64,000 nucleotides of DNA from DAOUAT01 sp964551735 (GTDB taxonomy: Bacteria; Chloroflexota; Anaerolineae; CG2-30-64-16), in assembly GCA_964551735.1 (NCBI GenBank), contig CAZKEF010000019.1, positions 1 to 64,000 on the forward strand, in the 5' to 3' direction. The position numbers and the translations under genes are program-made. The notes under the pieces were generated by a model. It was not told the origin of the DNA, searched no databases, and saw nothing but the letters and a program-made list of their open reading frames with translations. Shown piece after piece: positions 9,039 to 17,279 of this stretch. Position 1 is the stretch's first letter, and the number at the start of each line of letters is the position of its first letter.

Positions 9039-9329
9039 TCAGCGGATGATCAGCCCAAGCGCAACAAGCACTGCAAGCACAGCCGCGGCCAGGATGCCGA
9101 GATGCCGCAGATCTTTCAACACGTAATGATAATCCTGCGTGACGGTCACCGGCGCGGCGCGACCGGCGGCCCGCTGTGGGGTGGCCCGCTGCAAGGTTGC
9201 CGCCTGTGCGGTAAGCTCCGCCCCGGTGCGGGCGGCCTGCTGTGTCGCCTGTGATGGTTTACCATCACCGAACATGCGCGGCTCGGCGGCACGTGGCACG
9301 CGACGGGCCTGGTTCTTCTTCTTTGCCAT
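9039..9329 (-). CDS. Small tail-anchored membrane protein
   Basis: 96 residues. I chose the ATG at 9329 because gaggag precedes it, and a strong promoter lies 38 bp further upstream; longer frames extend through the promoter. The N-terminus is very basic (MAKKKNQARR), the middle is rich in Ala, Gln and Thr, and one hydrophobic helix (LGILAAAVLAVLVALGLII) ends the protein, so it is probably anchored by its C-terminus with the bulk in the cytoplasm. No family is recognised. It sits directly after murJ but has its own promoter overlapping the end of that gene, so its expression can be separate. Confidence 0.75.
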   Translation of the reverse strand: MAKKKNQARRVPRAAEPRMFGDGKPSQATQQAARTGAELTAQAATLQRATPQRAAGRAAPVTVTQDYHYVLKDLRHLGILAAAVLAVLVALGLIIR

Positions 9330-9366
9330 GATCCGTGTGCTCCTCTGGTTTAGTTCGAACGAAAAG

Positions 9367-9395
9367 ATTATACCCGTGCAAACGTTGGGCGTCAA
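9367..9395 (-). promoter_or_regulatory. Sigma-70-type promoter for the 9329 gene
   Basis: TTGACG (9395-9390) and a perfect TATAAT (9372-9367) are 17 bp apart on the minus strand. The -35 box overlaps the last codons of murJ. The predicted leader is about 30 bases and contains the gaggag SD. Confidence 0.85.
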
Positions 9396-10966
9396 TTTCG
9401 GGCAAGCTTCTTGATGGTCGATAACAAGCCGGCGACCTCCGGCACCCTCAGCAGCCAAAGCAAAGCCAAATAAAGAACGAACCCTGTCCCACCGGCAACT
9501 CCGACCACCAGCAACTCACCCACCTTGCCATCCGGCACCCGGGGAAGCAGCCAGGCCGCCACCTGGCTGACGGCGCCGCCCATGACCAGGGCAGCCGTCA
9601 GGGCCTTGGCCAGGGTGCTAATTACCCGCTCGTTGCGCAGACGCCCGACGCTGCGCAGCAGCAAGATCGTCATGATAGCCGCGTGGCCGAATTGCTTCAC
9701 CGAGTCGGCCAGCACCAGGCCCAGGAACCCCAACGAGTCCTTGAGCAGGAGCGCAACGGCCAAATAGAAGCCGATGGCGATGACGCCCACCAGCGCGGGC
9801 GTGCGCGTGTTCTGCCGGGCGTAAAACGTGTAGTTGAGCAGGAAGTCAACCCCGGCGAACAACAACCCGATCAGGTAAAGCCGCAGCGCATAGGCCGTCC
9901 AATAAGTGTCATACGGCTCGAACTGACCATGCTGGAACAGCAGCCGGATCGTCGGCTCGGCCAGCGCCCACAAGCCCACAGTGGCCGGCACCAGCAGCAC
10001 CAGCACCAGTCGCAAGCCGCGACCAAAAAGCACGCGGAAGCCGGTCCAATCGCCCGCGGCCGCATGCCGCGAGAGGCCAGGCAGCGCAGCCAATGACACC
10101 GCCACCGGCACCAGGCCCAGCGGCAATTGGATCAGCGTGGTCGCGTACCGCATCCACCCGGCGGCCTGCTCGCCGGCCGCGGAGGCCCAGCGCCGATCAA
10201 CGCCGATCTGCAGTTGGGTGATCACCAGCCCCAGCGCGATGGGCAGGTAGAGGCGCAGGATGCGGCGCACGGCCGGATGGTTCAGTGCCAGCGCGGGCCG
10301 CAGCCCCAACCCGCGCAAAGCCGGCGTCAGCACGCTGAGCTGCAAGATGCTGCCCACCACCACACCCACCGATAGCGCGTACACGTCAATGAAGCGCGCC
10401 AGCAGCGGTGCGGCGATGACGATCCCCAGATTAAACACCGCCGCGGCGACAGCCGTACGATTAAACCGCTTGAGCGCGTAGAGCAGGCCAGTGACTCCGC
10501 CCGACAGCCCAAAGATCACGATGGCCGGCGCGATCACACGCAGGGAGTTGGTCAGGACAGCTTGCAGCTCAGGATCCGCAAAATCGCCCAACAGGCCCGC
10601 CAGCGTCCCGGCAAGCAGTTCCAGCAAGATCAGGATGACAGCCATCACCAGGGCGATCAGCGTCAAAATCGTGCCGGCAACCCGGGTAAGCTCAGCCCTG
10701 CGCTCGGGCCGCGCGTATTCGCTAAACACCGGCACCAGCGCCGCGCTCAGCGCACCGCCCACCAGCAGGTCGTAAATCATGGTGGGGACGGCGCTGGCGA
10801 TCACGAACGCGCTGTAGGGGCCGGCGGAGCCGAACAAGTTCGCTGCAATCGCCTCGCGCGCCAGGCCGATCATACGGCTGGCGATGTTGCCCAGGCCGAG
10901 GATGCCGGCGGAACGGACCAGGCCGGCTTCACGCGGGGAGCGCTCTGCGGAGCGACGCGCGATCAT
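9392..10966 (-). CDS. murJ: Lipid II flippase MurJ (MviN family), copy 1
   Basis: 524 residues, the usual length for MurJ/MviN, with about 14 hydrophobic segments. The family's N-terminal pattern is present (GLGNIASRMIGLAREAIAANLFG, followed by AFVIASAVPTMIYDLLVGGALSAALVPVF). MurJ flips lipid-linked peptidoglycan precursors, or related polyprenyl-linked saccharides, across the cytoplasmic membrane. It is the last gene of a minus-strand run with two glycosyltransferases and a sugar nucleotidyltransferase, 12 bp after the latter. The context fits export of a surface glycan as well as lipid II. A second MurJ gene lies at 20592, so one of the two may serve another lipid-linked substrate; which is the housekeeping copy cannot be told from the sequence alone. 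Confidence 0.9.
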   Translation of the reverse strand: MIARRSAERSPREAGLVRSAGILGLGNIASRMIGLAREAIAANLFGSAGPYSAFVIASAVPTMIYDLLVGGALSAALVPVFSEYARPERRAELTRVAGTILTLIALVMAVILILLELLAGTLAGLLGDFADPELQAVLTNSLRVIAPAIVIFGLSGGVTGLLYALKRFNRTAVAAAVFNLGIVIAAPLLARFIDVYALSVGVVVGSILQLSVLTPALRGLGLRPALALNHPAVRRILRLYLPIALGLVITQLQIGVDRRWASAAGEQAAGWMRYATTLIQLPLGLVPVAVSLAALPGLSRHAAAGDWTGFRVLFGRGLRLVLVLLVPATVGLWALAEPTIRLLFQHGQFEPYDTYWTAYALRLYLIGLLFAGVDFLLNYTFYARQNTRTPALVGVIAIGFYLAVALLLKDSLGFLGLVLADSVKQFGHAAIMTILLLRSVGRLRNERVISTLAKALTAALVMGGAVSQVAAWLLPRVPDGKVGELLVVGVAGGTGFVLYLALLWLLRVPEVAGLLSTIKKLARN

Positions 10967-10978
10967 AACAGGACATCC

Positions 10979-11458
10979 CTAGCTTTCATCGGGCAAGGCG
11001 CGAATGCGTTGGATGATCAACGTCGTTGAGCGGTCGGGCACATAAGGCAGGAAGGCGACCTGGCCGCCGTAGGCCGCAACCAACTCGGCCTCCGGGGGCC
11101 GCGGGCCATCAGGGCGCCCCCAATCGCCGCCCTTGACGTAAACCTCCGGCCGCAGCGCGACCACCAGGGCGTTGGCGGTGAGTGCGTCGAAGATCACCAC
11201 GACATCCACGCACGCGAGCGCGGCCAGCAGTTCTGCGCGTTCGGCTTCGGGCACCAGGGGGCGACCCGGCTTACGCGCTGCGGTCGAAGCATCGCTGTTC
11301 AGCCCGACGACCAGTGCATCGCCCAGCGCCCGCGCGGCCTGCAGATAACGCAGGTGTCCCACGTGCAGCAGATCGAAGTGGCCGTTGGTGAAGACCACCT
11401 TGCCGCTTTGCGCCGCGCGCCACGCCAGCGCCTCGGCTAGAGTCAATACCTGTCCCAT
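10979..11458 (-). CDS. HldE-C/RfaE2-type sugar-phosphate nucleotidyltransferase
   Basis: 159 residues from the ATG at 11458, which has AAGGA at SD distance; an in-frame TTG directly before it is the alternative. The N-terminal FTNGHFDLLHVGHLRYL carries the HxGH nucleotide-binding motif of the cytidylyltransferase-like superfamily, and VKGGDW plus a C-terminal RSTTLIIQRI (cf. ST...II in the family) fit D-glycero-beta-D-manno-heptose-1-phosphate adenylyltransferase, the C-terminal half of HldE. Here it is a stand-alone domain with no kinase half beside it. It would make an NDP-activated sugar (ADP-heptose in the known family) for the adjacent glycosyltransferases. Related pantetheine or glycerol-phosphate cytidylyltransferases share the fold, so substrate is inferred. 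Confidence 0.75.
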   Translation of the reverse strand: MGQVLTLAEALAWRAAQSGKVVFTNGHFDLLHVGHLRYLQAARALGDALVVGLNSDASTAARKPGRPLVPEAERAELLAALACVDVVVIFDALTANALVVALRPEVYVKGGDWGRPDGPRPPEAELVAAYGGQVAFLPYVPDRSTTLIIQRIRALPDES

Positions 11459-11470
11459 CAAGATTCCTTT

Positions 11471-12259
11471 TTACCGGTGATCGCGTCTTCTCTCCCGCAG
11501 CACCGTCCAAGCGAACCGCGGCAGCGCGAGCTGCCGGCGCCACCGCCACGGCTGCGTGATCAGGCGGAACAGCCATTCCAGGTTCAGCCGCTGGATCCAG
11601 AACGGGGCACGCTTCTGCACGCCCGTGATGAAATCCAGCGTGCCGCCGATCCCCATCATCACCGGCACGCCCAGCGCATCCCGATGCTGTGCGATCCACA
11701 AGTCCTGTTGCGGCGCGCCGTAGGCAACCAACAAGACGTCGGGGCGGGCCCTTTGGATACGGGCGACAATCTCGGGCGCGTCCGCGTCGGCCGGCGAGCC
11801 AGCAAACGTGCCGGCGATTTGGAGGCCAGGATGTCGCGCAGACAAGATCTCGGCCGCACGTTCGGCCACGCCCGGCGCCGCACCCAACAGGTAGAGGTGC
11901 CAACCTTGCTCAGCCGCCCAGGCCGCGATGCGCGGCACACCGTCCGAGCCGGTAACCCGCTGCGGCAGGTGTTGCCCGGTGCGCCGCGCAGCCCACAGCA
12001 GCCCGACGCCATCGGCCAGCACCAGGTCGGCCTCGGCCAGCACGGCGTGAAACCGCGGGTTGCGCCGCGCTTCCATGACAAATTCGGGGTTCGCCGTGCA
12101 GATCTGGTGCGGCCCGCCCGCGGCGATGAACCCGGTGATGCGTTGGCGCAGATCGTCATACGTGAGCGCATCAATGCGGATGCCGAGAATGCGCACCGAA
12201 CGCGTTGACGGCTGGAAGCTGGTTGCTGGAAGCTGGTCGTTGACAACTGACCGCTGCAT
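11471..12259 (-). CDS. WecG/TagA/CpsF-family glycosyltransferase
   Basis: 262 residues. The core matches the GT26 family: TANPEFV, LADGVGLLWAARR, GAAPG, YGAPQQDLW, and GIGGTLDFITGVQKRAPFWIQRLNLEWLFRL. Members transfer an N-acetylmannosamine-type or related sugar to a lipid-linked saccharide at the inner face of the membrane. The first about 20 residues do not look like family sequence and are encoded by a repetitive agctgg-rich stretch, so a GTG nearer 12200 could be the real start; I kept the ATG because an AAGGA lies upstream. It stands between a GT4 glycosyltransferase and the HldE-C-like gene, in a probable surface polysaccharide operon. Confidence 0.85.
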   Translation of the reverse strand: MQRSVVNDQLPATSFQPSTRSVRILGIRIDALTYDDLRQRITGFIAAGGPHQICTANPEFVMEARRNPRFHAVLAEADLVLADGVGLLWAARRTGQHLPQRVTGSDGVPRIAAWAAEQGWHLYLLGAAPGVAERAAEILSARHPGLQIAGTFAGSPADADAPEIVARIQRARPDVLLVAYGAPQQDLWIAQHRDALGVPVMMGIGGTLDFITGVQKRAPFWIQRLNLEWLFRLITQPWRWRRQLALPRFAWTVLRERRRDHR

Positions 12260-12271
12260 CTCAGGATTTCC

Positions 12272-13447
12272 TTATCCCTTCGAGCTTCCAGCTCCAAGCA
12301 ACACCGCCAGCGTCTCGCGGGCACACTTCTCCCAGGAGAAACGCTTGACGTTCTCATGGCCCCGGCGCACCAGCTCGGCCCGCAGCGCGTCGTCGGTCAG
12401 GACGCGGTGCATGGCCTCGGCAATGGCTTCGACATCATGGGGGTCAACGAGCAGGGCCGCGGCGCCTTCCGGGCCGGCCGCGGGATCGCCGGCCACTTCA
12501 GGCAACGACGAGGTGTTACTGGTGATCACAGGCACGCCACACGCTCCCGCTTCGAGCACCGGGATGCCGAAGCCTTCATGCAGTGATGGAAAAACGAACG
12601 CCCGCGCGCCGCTGAGCAGCGCCGGCAGGTCGGCATTGGCCACGTAACCGGGGAACAGCACCCGACCCGCCAGGCCCAGGCGCTCGACCAGCGCGGGCAA
12701 ACGCATCCCCTCGAAAAGCCAACCCTTGCCGCCCGCCAGCACGAGCTGGAGGCCCGCGGCGGCCGGGGTTCCGGCCACGCGTGCAAACGCCTCGATGAGG
12801 CGCGCCAGGTTCTTGCGCGGCTGAAGCGTGCCGATGTAAAGCAGATAGCCCGCGCCAGCCGCCGGTTCTGCGATGCCGTATTTGCGGCCAACGGCTACGA
12901 TCTGATCGGGATCGGCCACGCGCGCCAGCGTCTCATCGCGGCCCAGATGAATCACGTGGATTTTGCCGGGCGGGATGCCATAGGCGGCGACCAGATCGGC
13001 CTTGGTGGCTGCGGAATCGGCCAGCACTGCGGCTGCCTCCGTCGCGTTCCAGCGGGTTGACCAGTCCAGATAGCGCCGATCCGCGGGCCGGTGAGCTTCG
13101 GGATAAGCCAGGTAGCCCAGGTCGTGCACTGTCACCACGCTGCGCCGCGGATGGATTAGCGGCAGCACATGGGCCGGGACAAACAGCACGTCGGGCGGAC
13201 GGATGAGCATCTCGGCGCTCAGCCGGACGTGGGTCCACAGCCGTGGGAAGGGCATGGCCCGCAACGAGACATGAGCCGGCATCGAGCCAGGCCATAGCGC
13301 CCCGGCTGACGACGCCGCGTTGATGAACAGCCGGAAGCGCTGCCTCGGCGCCGCAGCGACCATGGCGCGAATCAAGTGCAGGGAGTAGGTCTCAGTGCCG
13401 GTGCGCCCTGCAGCGCGCACCCGGCTGGCGTCAACGCCGATCAACAT
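12272..13447 (-). CDS. GT4-type glycosyltransferase
   Basis: 391 residues from the ATG at 13447 (MLIGVDASRVRAAGRTGTETY), which fits the family N-terminus; a longer frame to 13501 would add unrelated residues. The donor-binding half has YIGTLQPRKN and the E-x7-E motif in FPSLHEGFGIPVLEAGACGVPV, typical of retaining GT-B enzymes of family 4. It should add a sugar from an NDP or lipid donor to a growing surface glycan at the membrane. The start lies 17 bases inside the end of the upstream HAD gene, so the two are translationally coupled. The sugar specificity cannot be read. Confidence 0.88.
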   Translation of the reverse strand: MLIGVDASRVRAAGRTGTETYSLHLIRAMVAAAPRQRFRLFINAASSAGALWPGSMPAHVSLRAMPFPRLWTHVRLSAEMLIRPPDVLFVPAHVLPLIHPRRSVVTVHDLGYLAYPEAHRPADRRYLDWSTRWNATEAAAVLADSAATKADLVAAYGIPPGKIHVIHLGRDETLARVADPDQIVAVGRKYGIAEPAAGAGYLLYIGTLQPRKNLARLIEAFARVAGTPAAAGLQLVLAGGKGWLFEGMRLPALVERLGLAGRVLFPGYVANADLPALLSGARAFVFPSLHEGFGIPVLEAGACGVPVITSNTSSLPEVAGDPAAGPEGAAALLVDPHDVEAIAEAMHRVLTDDALRAELVRRGHENVKRFSWEKCARETLAVLLGAGSSKG

Positions 13448-14276
13448 GGTCGGCTGCGTCGCCCCCCAACAGAAACCGTTCGATCGCCAGGGCCAGCCCA
13501 TGTTCGTCTACAGACGGCGCGACCCAATCGGACGCGGCCTGCACGTCAGGGGTGGCGTTGCCCATCGCGATGCCCATGCCCGCCCACCGGATCATGCTGA
13601 TGTCGTTCCCCGAATCACCTATCGCCAGCGTCTCCGCCTGCGGGATGCCGAATCGGTCAGCCAGGAACGCCAGGGCCTGCCCTTTGGTCGCGCATGGCGA
13701 AAGCACTTCGGAAAAGAGGGCGTGGGAACGAACCACAGACAGCCGATCTGCGAAACGGGCCCGCAGTTCGTCGAGCAAGTCATCGTTAGCGGCAGCGTCA
13801 CTGATGAAAAGCCCCTTGATGGCGTGCTGGCCCTCGGCCGCCATGCGCTGACACGCCTCGGCAAAGCTGCTCACCTGCTGCATCGGCAAGCCGAACCAGC
13901 GGTCGTAGAACGTCGGGGGATGGTGCATGAAGACATGGTAGAGGGCCTCCTCGCTGTACAAGGTCAGGTCCAGGCGCCGATCCTCTGCGAACGCCAACAC
14001 CTCGCGGAACGGCTCGCGGGGCAACGGCTCGACCAGCAGGGCTGCCCGGTCGGTGGTCAACTCCTTCACCATGGCCCCCTGGAAGCATATCACCGGATCG
14101 GTCAGGCCCAGTGCGGCAGCATAGCGGCTGGCTGAAGCGTAGGGCCGGCCTGTAGCCAGCACGATGCGCAGGCCGGCCGCGCGGGCCGCGGCCACGGCGG
14201 CACATACGCGCGGGGCAGGCAGCGCGCCATCAACCGCGGCTGTTCCATCATAATCGAATGCCAGCAGACGGTACAC
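13431..14276 (-). CDS. Cof-type HAD-superfamily phosphatase
   Basis: 281 residues from a GTG at 14276, one base after the prmC stop; the stop region cgaggtaac supplies an SD-like site, and the family motif 1 FDYDGT (residues 7-12) then sits where expected. GDSGNDISMI near residue 230 is HAD motif IV of the Cof/IIB subfamily, with an inserted cap domain between. Such proteins hydrolyse sugar phosphates or similar metabolites in the cytoplasm; motif reading does not give the substrate. The gene overlaps the following glycosyltransferase start, so dephosphorylation of a sugar-phosphate precursor is a plausible but unproven link. Confidence 0.85.
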   Translation of the reverse strand: MYRLLAFDYDGTAAVDGALPAPRVCAAVAAARAAGLRIVLATGRPYASASRYAAALGLTDPVICFQGAMVKELTTDRAALLVEPLPREPFREVLAFAEDRRLDLTLYSEEALYHVFMHHPPTFYDRWFGLPMQQVSSFAEACQRMAAEGQHAIKGLFISDAAANDDLLDELRARFADRLSVVRSHALFSEVLSPCATKGQALAFLADRFGIPQAETLAIGDSGNDISMIRWAGMGIAMGNATPDVQAASDWVAPSVDEHGLALAIERFLLGGDAADHVDRR

Positions 14277-14277
14277 G

Positions 14278-15234
14278 TTACCTCGGCGGTGATCCCAGCG
14301 AAACGACCGCGATCCGATCCAGCCCGCTGTAGTCCACCCGGATCTCGACCTCGGCCCCAGGCAAAATGGCCACAACCAGGTCGCCGACTGCCTCGCCCTG
14401 ATCCGCGCCGATCTCCAGGAAGATCACCGCATCAGGCCGCAGTTTGGCGCGGCCGCTGGGGCCGGCGACCATCGCCAGCAGATTGGCAATCACGCGCAGC
14501 CCGTCGGGCCCTCCGTCCAGCGCCAGCACCGGTTCGAAGTCGCGCACCTGGGGCGACAGGCCCTGCAGTTCGGCCGTGGCGATGTAGGGCAGGTTGGCCA
14601 CCACCACGTCCACCGGCTCGGACAGCGATTCAATCAAATGGCCGGGCAGGAGCTGCACCTGCTCGCCCACACCGTAGCGCCACACGTTCTGGCCCGCGAC
14701 GGCCAACGCATCGTCGGAGACATCAGTGGCGTAGACCGTGATACCCGGCAGGTTGACCGCGAGCGCGACCGCGATGGCGCCGCTGCCTGTGCCCACATCG
14801 GCTACGGTTGGCCGCTGGCCCTCCCGCTGCAGATGGCGCACATGCGCCAGGGCCAGATCGACCAGCAGCTCAGTCTCGGGGCGCGGGATCAACACTCGGC
14901 GGTCCACGGTGATGTCCAGGCCGTAGAACGGTTTGGACCCGACCAGATAAGCGATAGGTTCGGCGCACATACGCCGCTGCACCAGGTCTTGGAACCGGGC
15001 AATCTCGATCTCGTTCAGCGGCCGGGTGGGATGGGCGTAAAGCCAGGCTTTGTTCACACCCAGCACGTAACCCAACAGCACCGCGCTATCGAGTTGAGCG
15101 GTCTCGCTGCCAGCCTCACGCAAACGCCGGGTGGCCGCTAGCAGCGCCCGCCCAACGTCGCTGGAAGGATCCAGCGACCACGCGATCTGAAAACGCCGGT
15201 CGTCGTCACAAGGGCGTACTGGTATTGGTTGCAT
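14278..15234 (-). CDS. prmC: Release factor glutamine methyltransferase PrmC
   Basis: 318 residues from the ATG at 15234 (MQPIPVRP). PrmC methylates the GGQ glutamine of class I release factors using SAM. The SAM-binding DVGTGSG lies at about 146-152, LIPRPETE at about 115-122, and the catalytic-site motif reads NLPY (214-217) rather than the more common NPPY. It follows prfA by 76 bp in the same direction, the classic prfA-prmC arrangement in bacteria, which supports both calls. The N-terminal about 25 residues are weakly typical, so the start is uncertain. Confidence 0.9.
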   Translation of the reverse strand: MQPIPVRPCDDDRRFQIAWSLDPSSDVGRALLAATRRLREAGSETAQLDSAVLLGYVLGVNKAWLYAHPTRPLNEIEIARFQDLVQRRMCAEPIAYLVGSKPFYGLDITVDRRVLIPRPETELLVDLALAHVRHLQREGQRPTVADVGTGSGAIAVALAVNLPGITVYATDVSDDALAVAGQNVWRYGVGEQVQLLPGHLIESLSEPVDVVVANLPYIATAELQGLSPQVRDFEPVLALDGGPDGLRVIANLLAMVAGPSGRAKLRPDAVIFLEIGADQGEAVGDLVVAILPGAEVEIRVDYSGLDRIAVVSLGSPPR

Positions 15235-15310
15235 CGTCTCGCCGGCGCCATTGCGGGGGATGACGCTTCGTTGAGACACGTATCTCGTTTGCGATGACGG
15301 TCGGTTCAAG

Positions 15311-16387
15311 TCACTCCTCGCCGATCGACTGAAGCCTTTCCGCCTGATCGGCGGCGGCCAGCTCTTCAATGAACTCATCCAGGTCGCCGTTCAGCACGGC
15401 GGTCAGGTTGTAGACTGTCTTGCCGATGCGATGATCGGTGATGCGGTTTTGCGGGAAGTTGAAAGTACGGATCTTCTCGCTGCGCTCGCCGCTGCCCACC
15501 TGGCTGCGCCGCGCCTCGCTGCGCTCCGCCTGCTGGCGCTCCTGTTCCGCGTGGTAGAGCCGGGCGCGCAGGATCGACATAGCCTTGATACGATTCTGGA
15601 GCTGCGACTTCTCGTCCTGGCAGCTCACCACCAGGCCGGTGGGCAGATGGGTGACGCGCACCGCCGAGTCGGTGGTGTTGACGCTCTGGCCGCCGGGGCC
15701 GGTGGCGCGAAATACATCCACCCGCACGTCTTCGGGCCGGATCTCCACCTCGACCTCACCCGCTTCGGGCAGCACGGCCACAGTGGCCGTAGAGGTATGG
15801 ATGCGGCCCTGCGCCTCGGTGACGGGCACCCGCTGCACGCGGTGGACGCCGCTCTCGTACTTCAGCCGCGAATACGCGCCTTTGCCGCGCACCTGGAAGA
15901 TGACCTCTTTGAAGCCGCCGACGCCGGTCTCATGGTGGCTGAGCAGCTCCGTCTTGAAGCCGTGGTTCTCGGCCCAGCGCGCGTACATGCGGAACAGGTC
16001 GCCTGCGAACAGCCCGGCCTCGTCGCCGCCCGTGCCCGCGCGGATCTCGACGATGACGTTCTTGTCGTCCAGCGGATCCCTGGGCAGCAGCAGGATGTGG
16101 AGCTGCGCCTGGCGCTCGGCCTGGTCGGTCTCCAGCCGCGCGACCTCGGCCGCGGCCAACTCGGCCATCTCAGGGTCGGCTTCATCGTCGGCAAGGGCGC
16201 GCGCGTCGGCCAGCTCCGCTTGGGCGGCATGGTAGGCGCGGTAAACCGCCACGATGGGCTCGATCTCGGCTTGCTCGCGCGCCAGTTCGGCCAACCGCGC
16301 CGGGTCGGTGGCCGCGGCCGGGTCGGCCATCAGGTGATTCAGCTCGTCGTAGCGGCGATCAATGGCCGCGACTTTGTCAATCAGCAT
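15311..16387 (-). CDS. prfA: Peptide chain release factor 1
   Basis: 358 residues, the normal RF1 length. The peptidyl-tRNA hydrolysis motif GGQ is at 232-234 (RATGPGGQSVNTTDSA) and the stop-codon recognition tripeptide is PVT at 188-190, the PxT class of RF1, which reads UAA and UAG, not the SPF of RF2. The pattern HHETGVGGFKEVIF and the C-terminal NFPQNRITDHRIG are also typical. The GGQ Gln is the substrate of the PrmC encoded directly downstream. The gene follows a phosphoribosyltransferase gene after a 71-bp gap holding a short palindromic repeat. Confidence 0.97.
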   Translation of the reverse strand: MLIDKVAAIDRRYDELNHLMADPAAATDPARLAELAREQAEIEPIVAVYRAYHAAQAELADARALADDEADPEMAELAAAEVARLETDQAERQAQLHILLLPRDPLDDKNVIVEIRAGTGGDEAGLFAGDLFRMYARWAENHGFKTELLSHHETGVGGFKEVIFQVRGKGAYSRLKYESGVHRVQRVPVTEAQGRIHTSTATVAVLPEAGEVEVEIRPEDVRVDVFRATGPGGQSVNTTDSAVRVTHLPTGLVVSCQDEKSQLQNRIKAMSILRARLYHAEQERQQAERSEARRSQVGSGERSEKIRTFNFPQNRITDHRIGKTVYNLTAVLNGDLDEFIEELAAADQAERLQSIGEE

Positions 16388-16416
16388 TCAGAATCATATC
16401 CAACATCTGCGGTGAG

Positions 16417-16439
16417 CACCCTGAGCCCGTCGAAGGGTG
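16417..16439. repeat. Short CCCTGAGC-GTCGAAGGG palindromic repeat, copy 1
   Basis: An imperfect palindrome with arms CACCCT and AGGGTG around a TGAGCCCGTCGA-type core. A second, related copy lies at 28996. Elements of this kind recur between genes in many bacterial genomes; their role is not settled. Confidence 0.65.
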
Positions 16440-16458
16440 CGGGCAACTCGCACAAACA

Positions 16459-17007
16459 CTATCCCAAGAACACCGGCAGGTTGCCGATAGCAATGATGTG
16501 CTGCCACTGGGCCGGGTCGTTGCCCTCGGTGAACGCGGCAGCCTCGGCGACCACCGTGCCGCCGGCCTCGCCCACCAGCTTGCGCATGCCGGCCAGGGTG
16601 CTGCCGGTGCTGATCACGTCATCCACTAACAGGATGCGCTTGCCCTGCACCAGGCCCAGGTCCTTCCCGTCCAGCCAGAGGGTTTGCGGCGCGCCGGTGG
16701 TGATGGAAAGCACCTCGACGCTCATCGCACCCACCATGTAGGGCTTGCGGGTCTTGCGCGCCACCACATAAGGCAGCTTCATGCGCACCGCCAGGGCGTG
16801 CGCCAGCGGGATGCTCTTGACCTCCGCGGTCATCAGGGCATCCACGTCGGCCGGCACGCGGCGGGCCAACTCATCGGCGATCGCCTCGACCACTTCGGTG
16901 TCGCCCAGCATATTGAAGATCGCGATGCGCACCTTGGGTGCCACCTCGAACAGCGGCAGATCACGGGGCACCCCGCAGATCTGGACGGTATAGAACTCCT
17001 GCGCCAT
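16459..17007 (-). CDS. Purine phosphoribosyltransferase (APRT-like)
   Basis: 182 residues from the ATG at 17007, with aaggaa at SD distance; the longer frame to 17187 runs through the promoter. The PRPP-binding motif ILLVDDVISTGST is at about 125-137. The N-terminal hood and size resemble type I adenine phosphoribosyltransferases, which convert adenine and PRPP to AMP in purine salvage, but hypoxanthine or xanthine specificity cannot be excluded. It is the first gene of the minus-strand run leading into prfA and prmC and has an extended -10 promoter about 80 bp upstream. Confidence 0.8.
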   Translation of the reverse strand: MAQEFYTVQICGVPRDLPLFEVAPKVRIAIFNMLGDTEVVEAIADELARRVPADVDALMTAEVKSIPLAHALAVRMKLPYVVARKTRKPYMVGAMSVEVLSITTGAPQTLWLDGKDLGLVQGKRILLVDDVISTGSTLAGMRKLVGEAGGTVVAEAAAFTEGNDPAQWQHIIAIGNLPVFLG

Positions 17008-17083
17008 GGTTAATTCCTTTCCTCGTAGTGCCAGAGTCGCGCGAAACCGGGCCGCAGCAGCATCCCGCGGGCCCGGTGATGGG

Positions 17084-17092
17084 ATTGTACCA
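17084..17092 (-). promoter_or_regulatory. Extended -10 box upstream of the phosphoribosyltransferase gene
   Basis: On the minus strand this reads TGGTACAAT, an extended -10 (TGnTACAAT). The -35 position shows no good match. It is the likely start of the run from the phosphoribosyltransferase to murJ. Confidence 0.5.
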
Positions 17093-17243
17093 TGAGTGGG
17101 CGGAAATGCGTAACTGAGGGCTATGCACTGTGTATCCGAAATCGAGGCTTTAGCCGGTCTACCACATGTTGCTTCGATACCCGGCAACCTACTACAGCCA
17201 CTATTCCCGACGTCTTCAACGATTACACATGGCGTTTTTTCGA

Positions 17244-17272
17244 TTCGACTTACTCAGCAGATTTGGTATAAT
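17244..17272 (+). promoter_or_regulatory. Promoter giving a probably leaderless transcript
   Basis: TGGTATAAT (17264-17272) is a perfect extended -10, with TTCGAC 17 bp upstream as a weak -35. The ATG of the next gene is at 17280, only 7 bases after the -10, where transcription would normally start, so the mRNA should have almost no leader. Confidence 0.75.
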
Positions 17273-17279
17273 CTGAACC

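Noticed and set aside
15431..16741. 436-residue open frame on the plus strand over prfA
   Set aside because: It is opposite release factor 1 with GGQ and PVT motifs, has no SD and looks like a GC-rich shadow.
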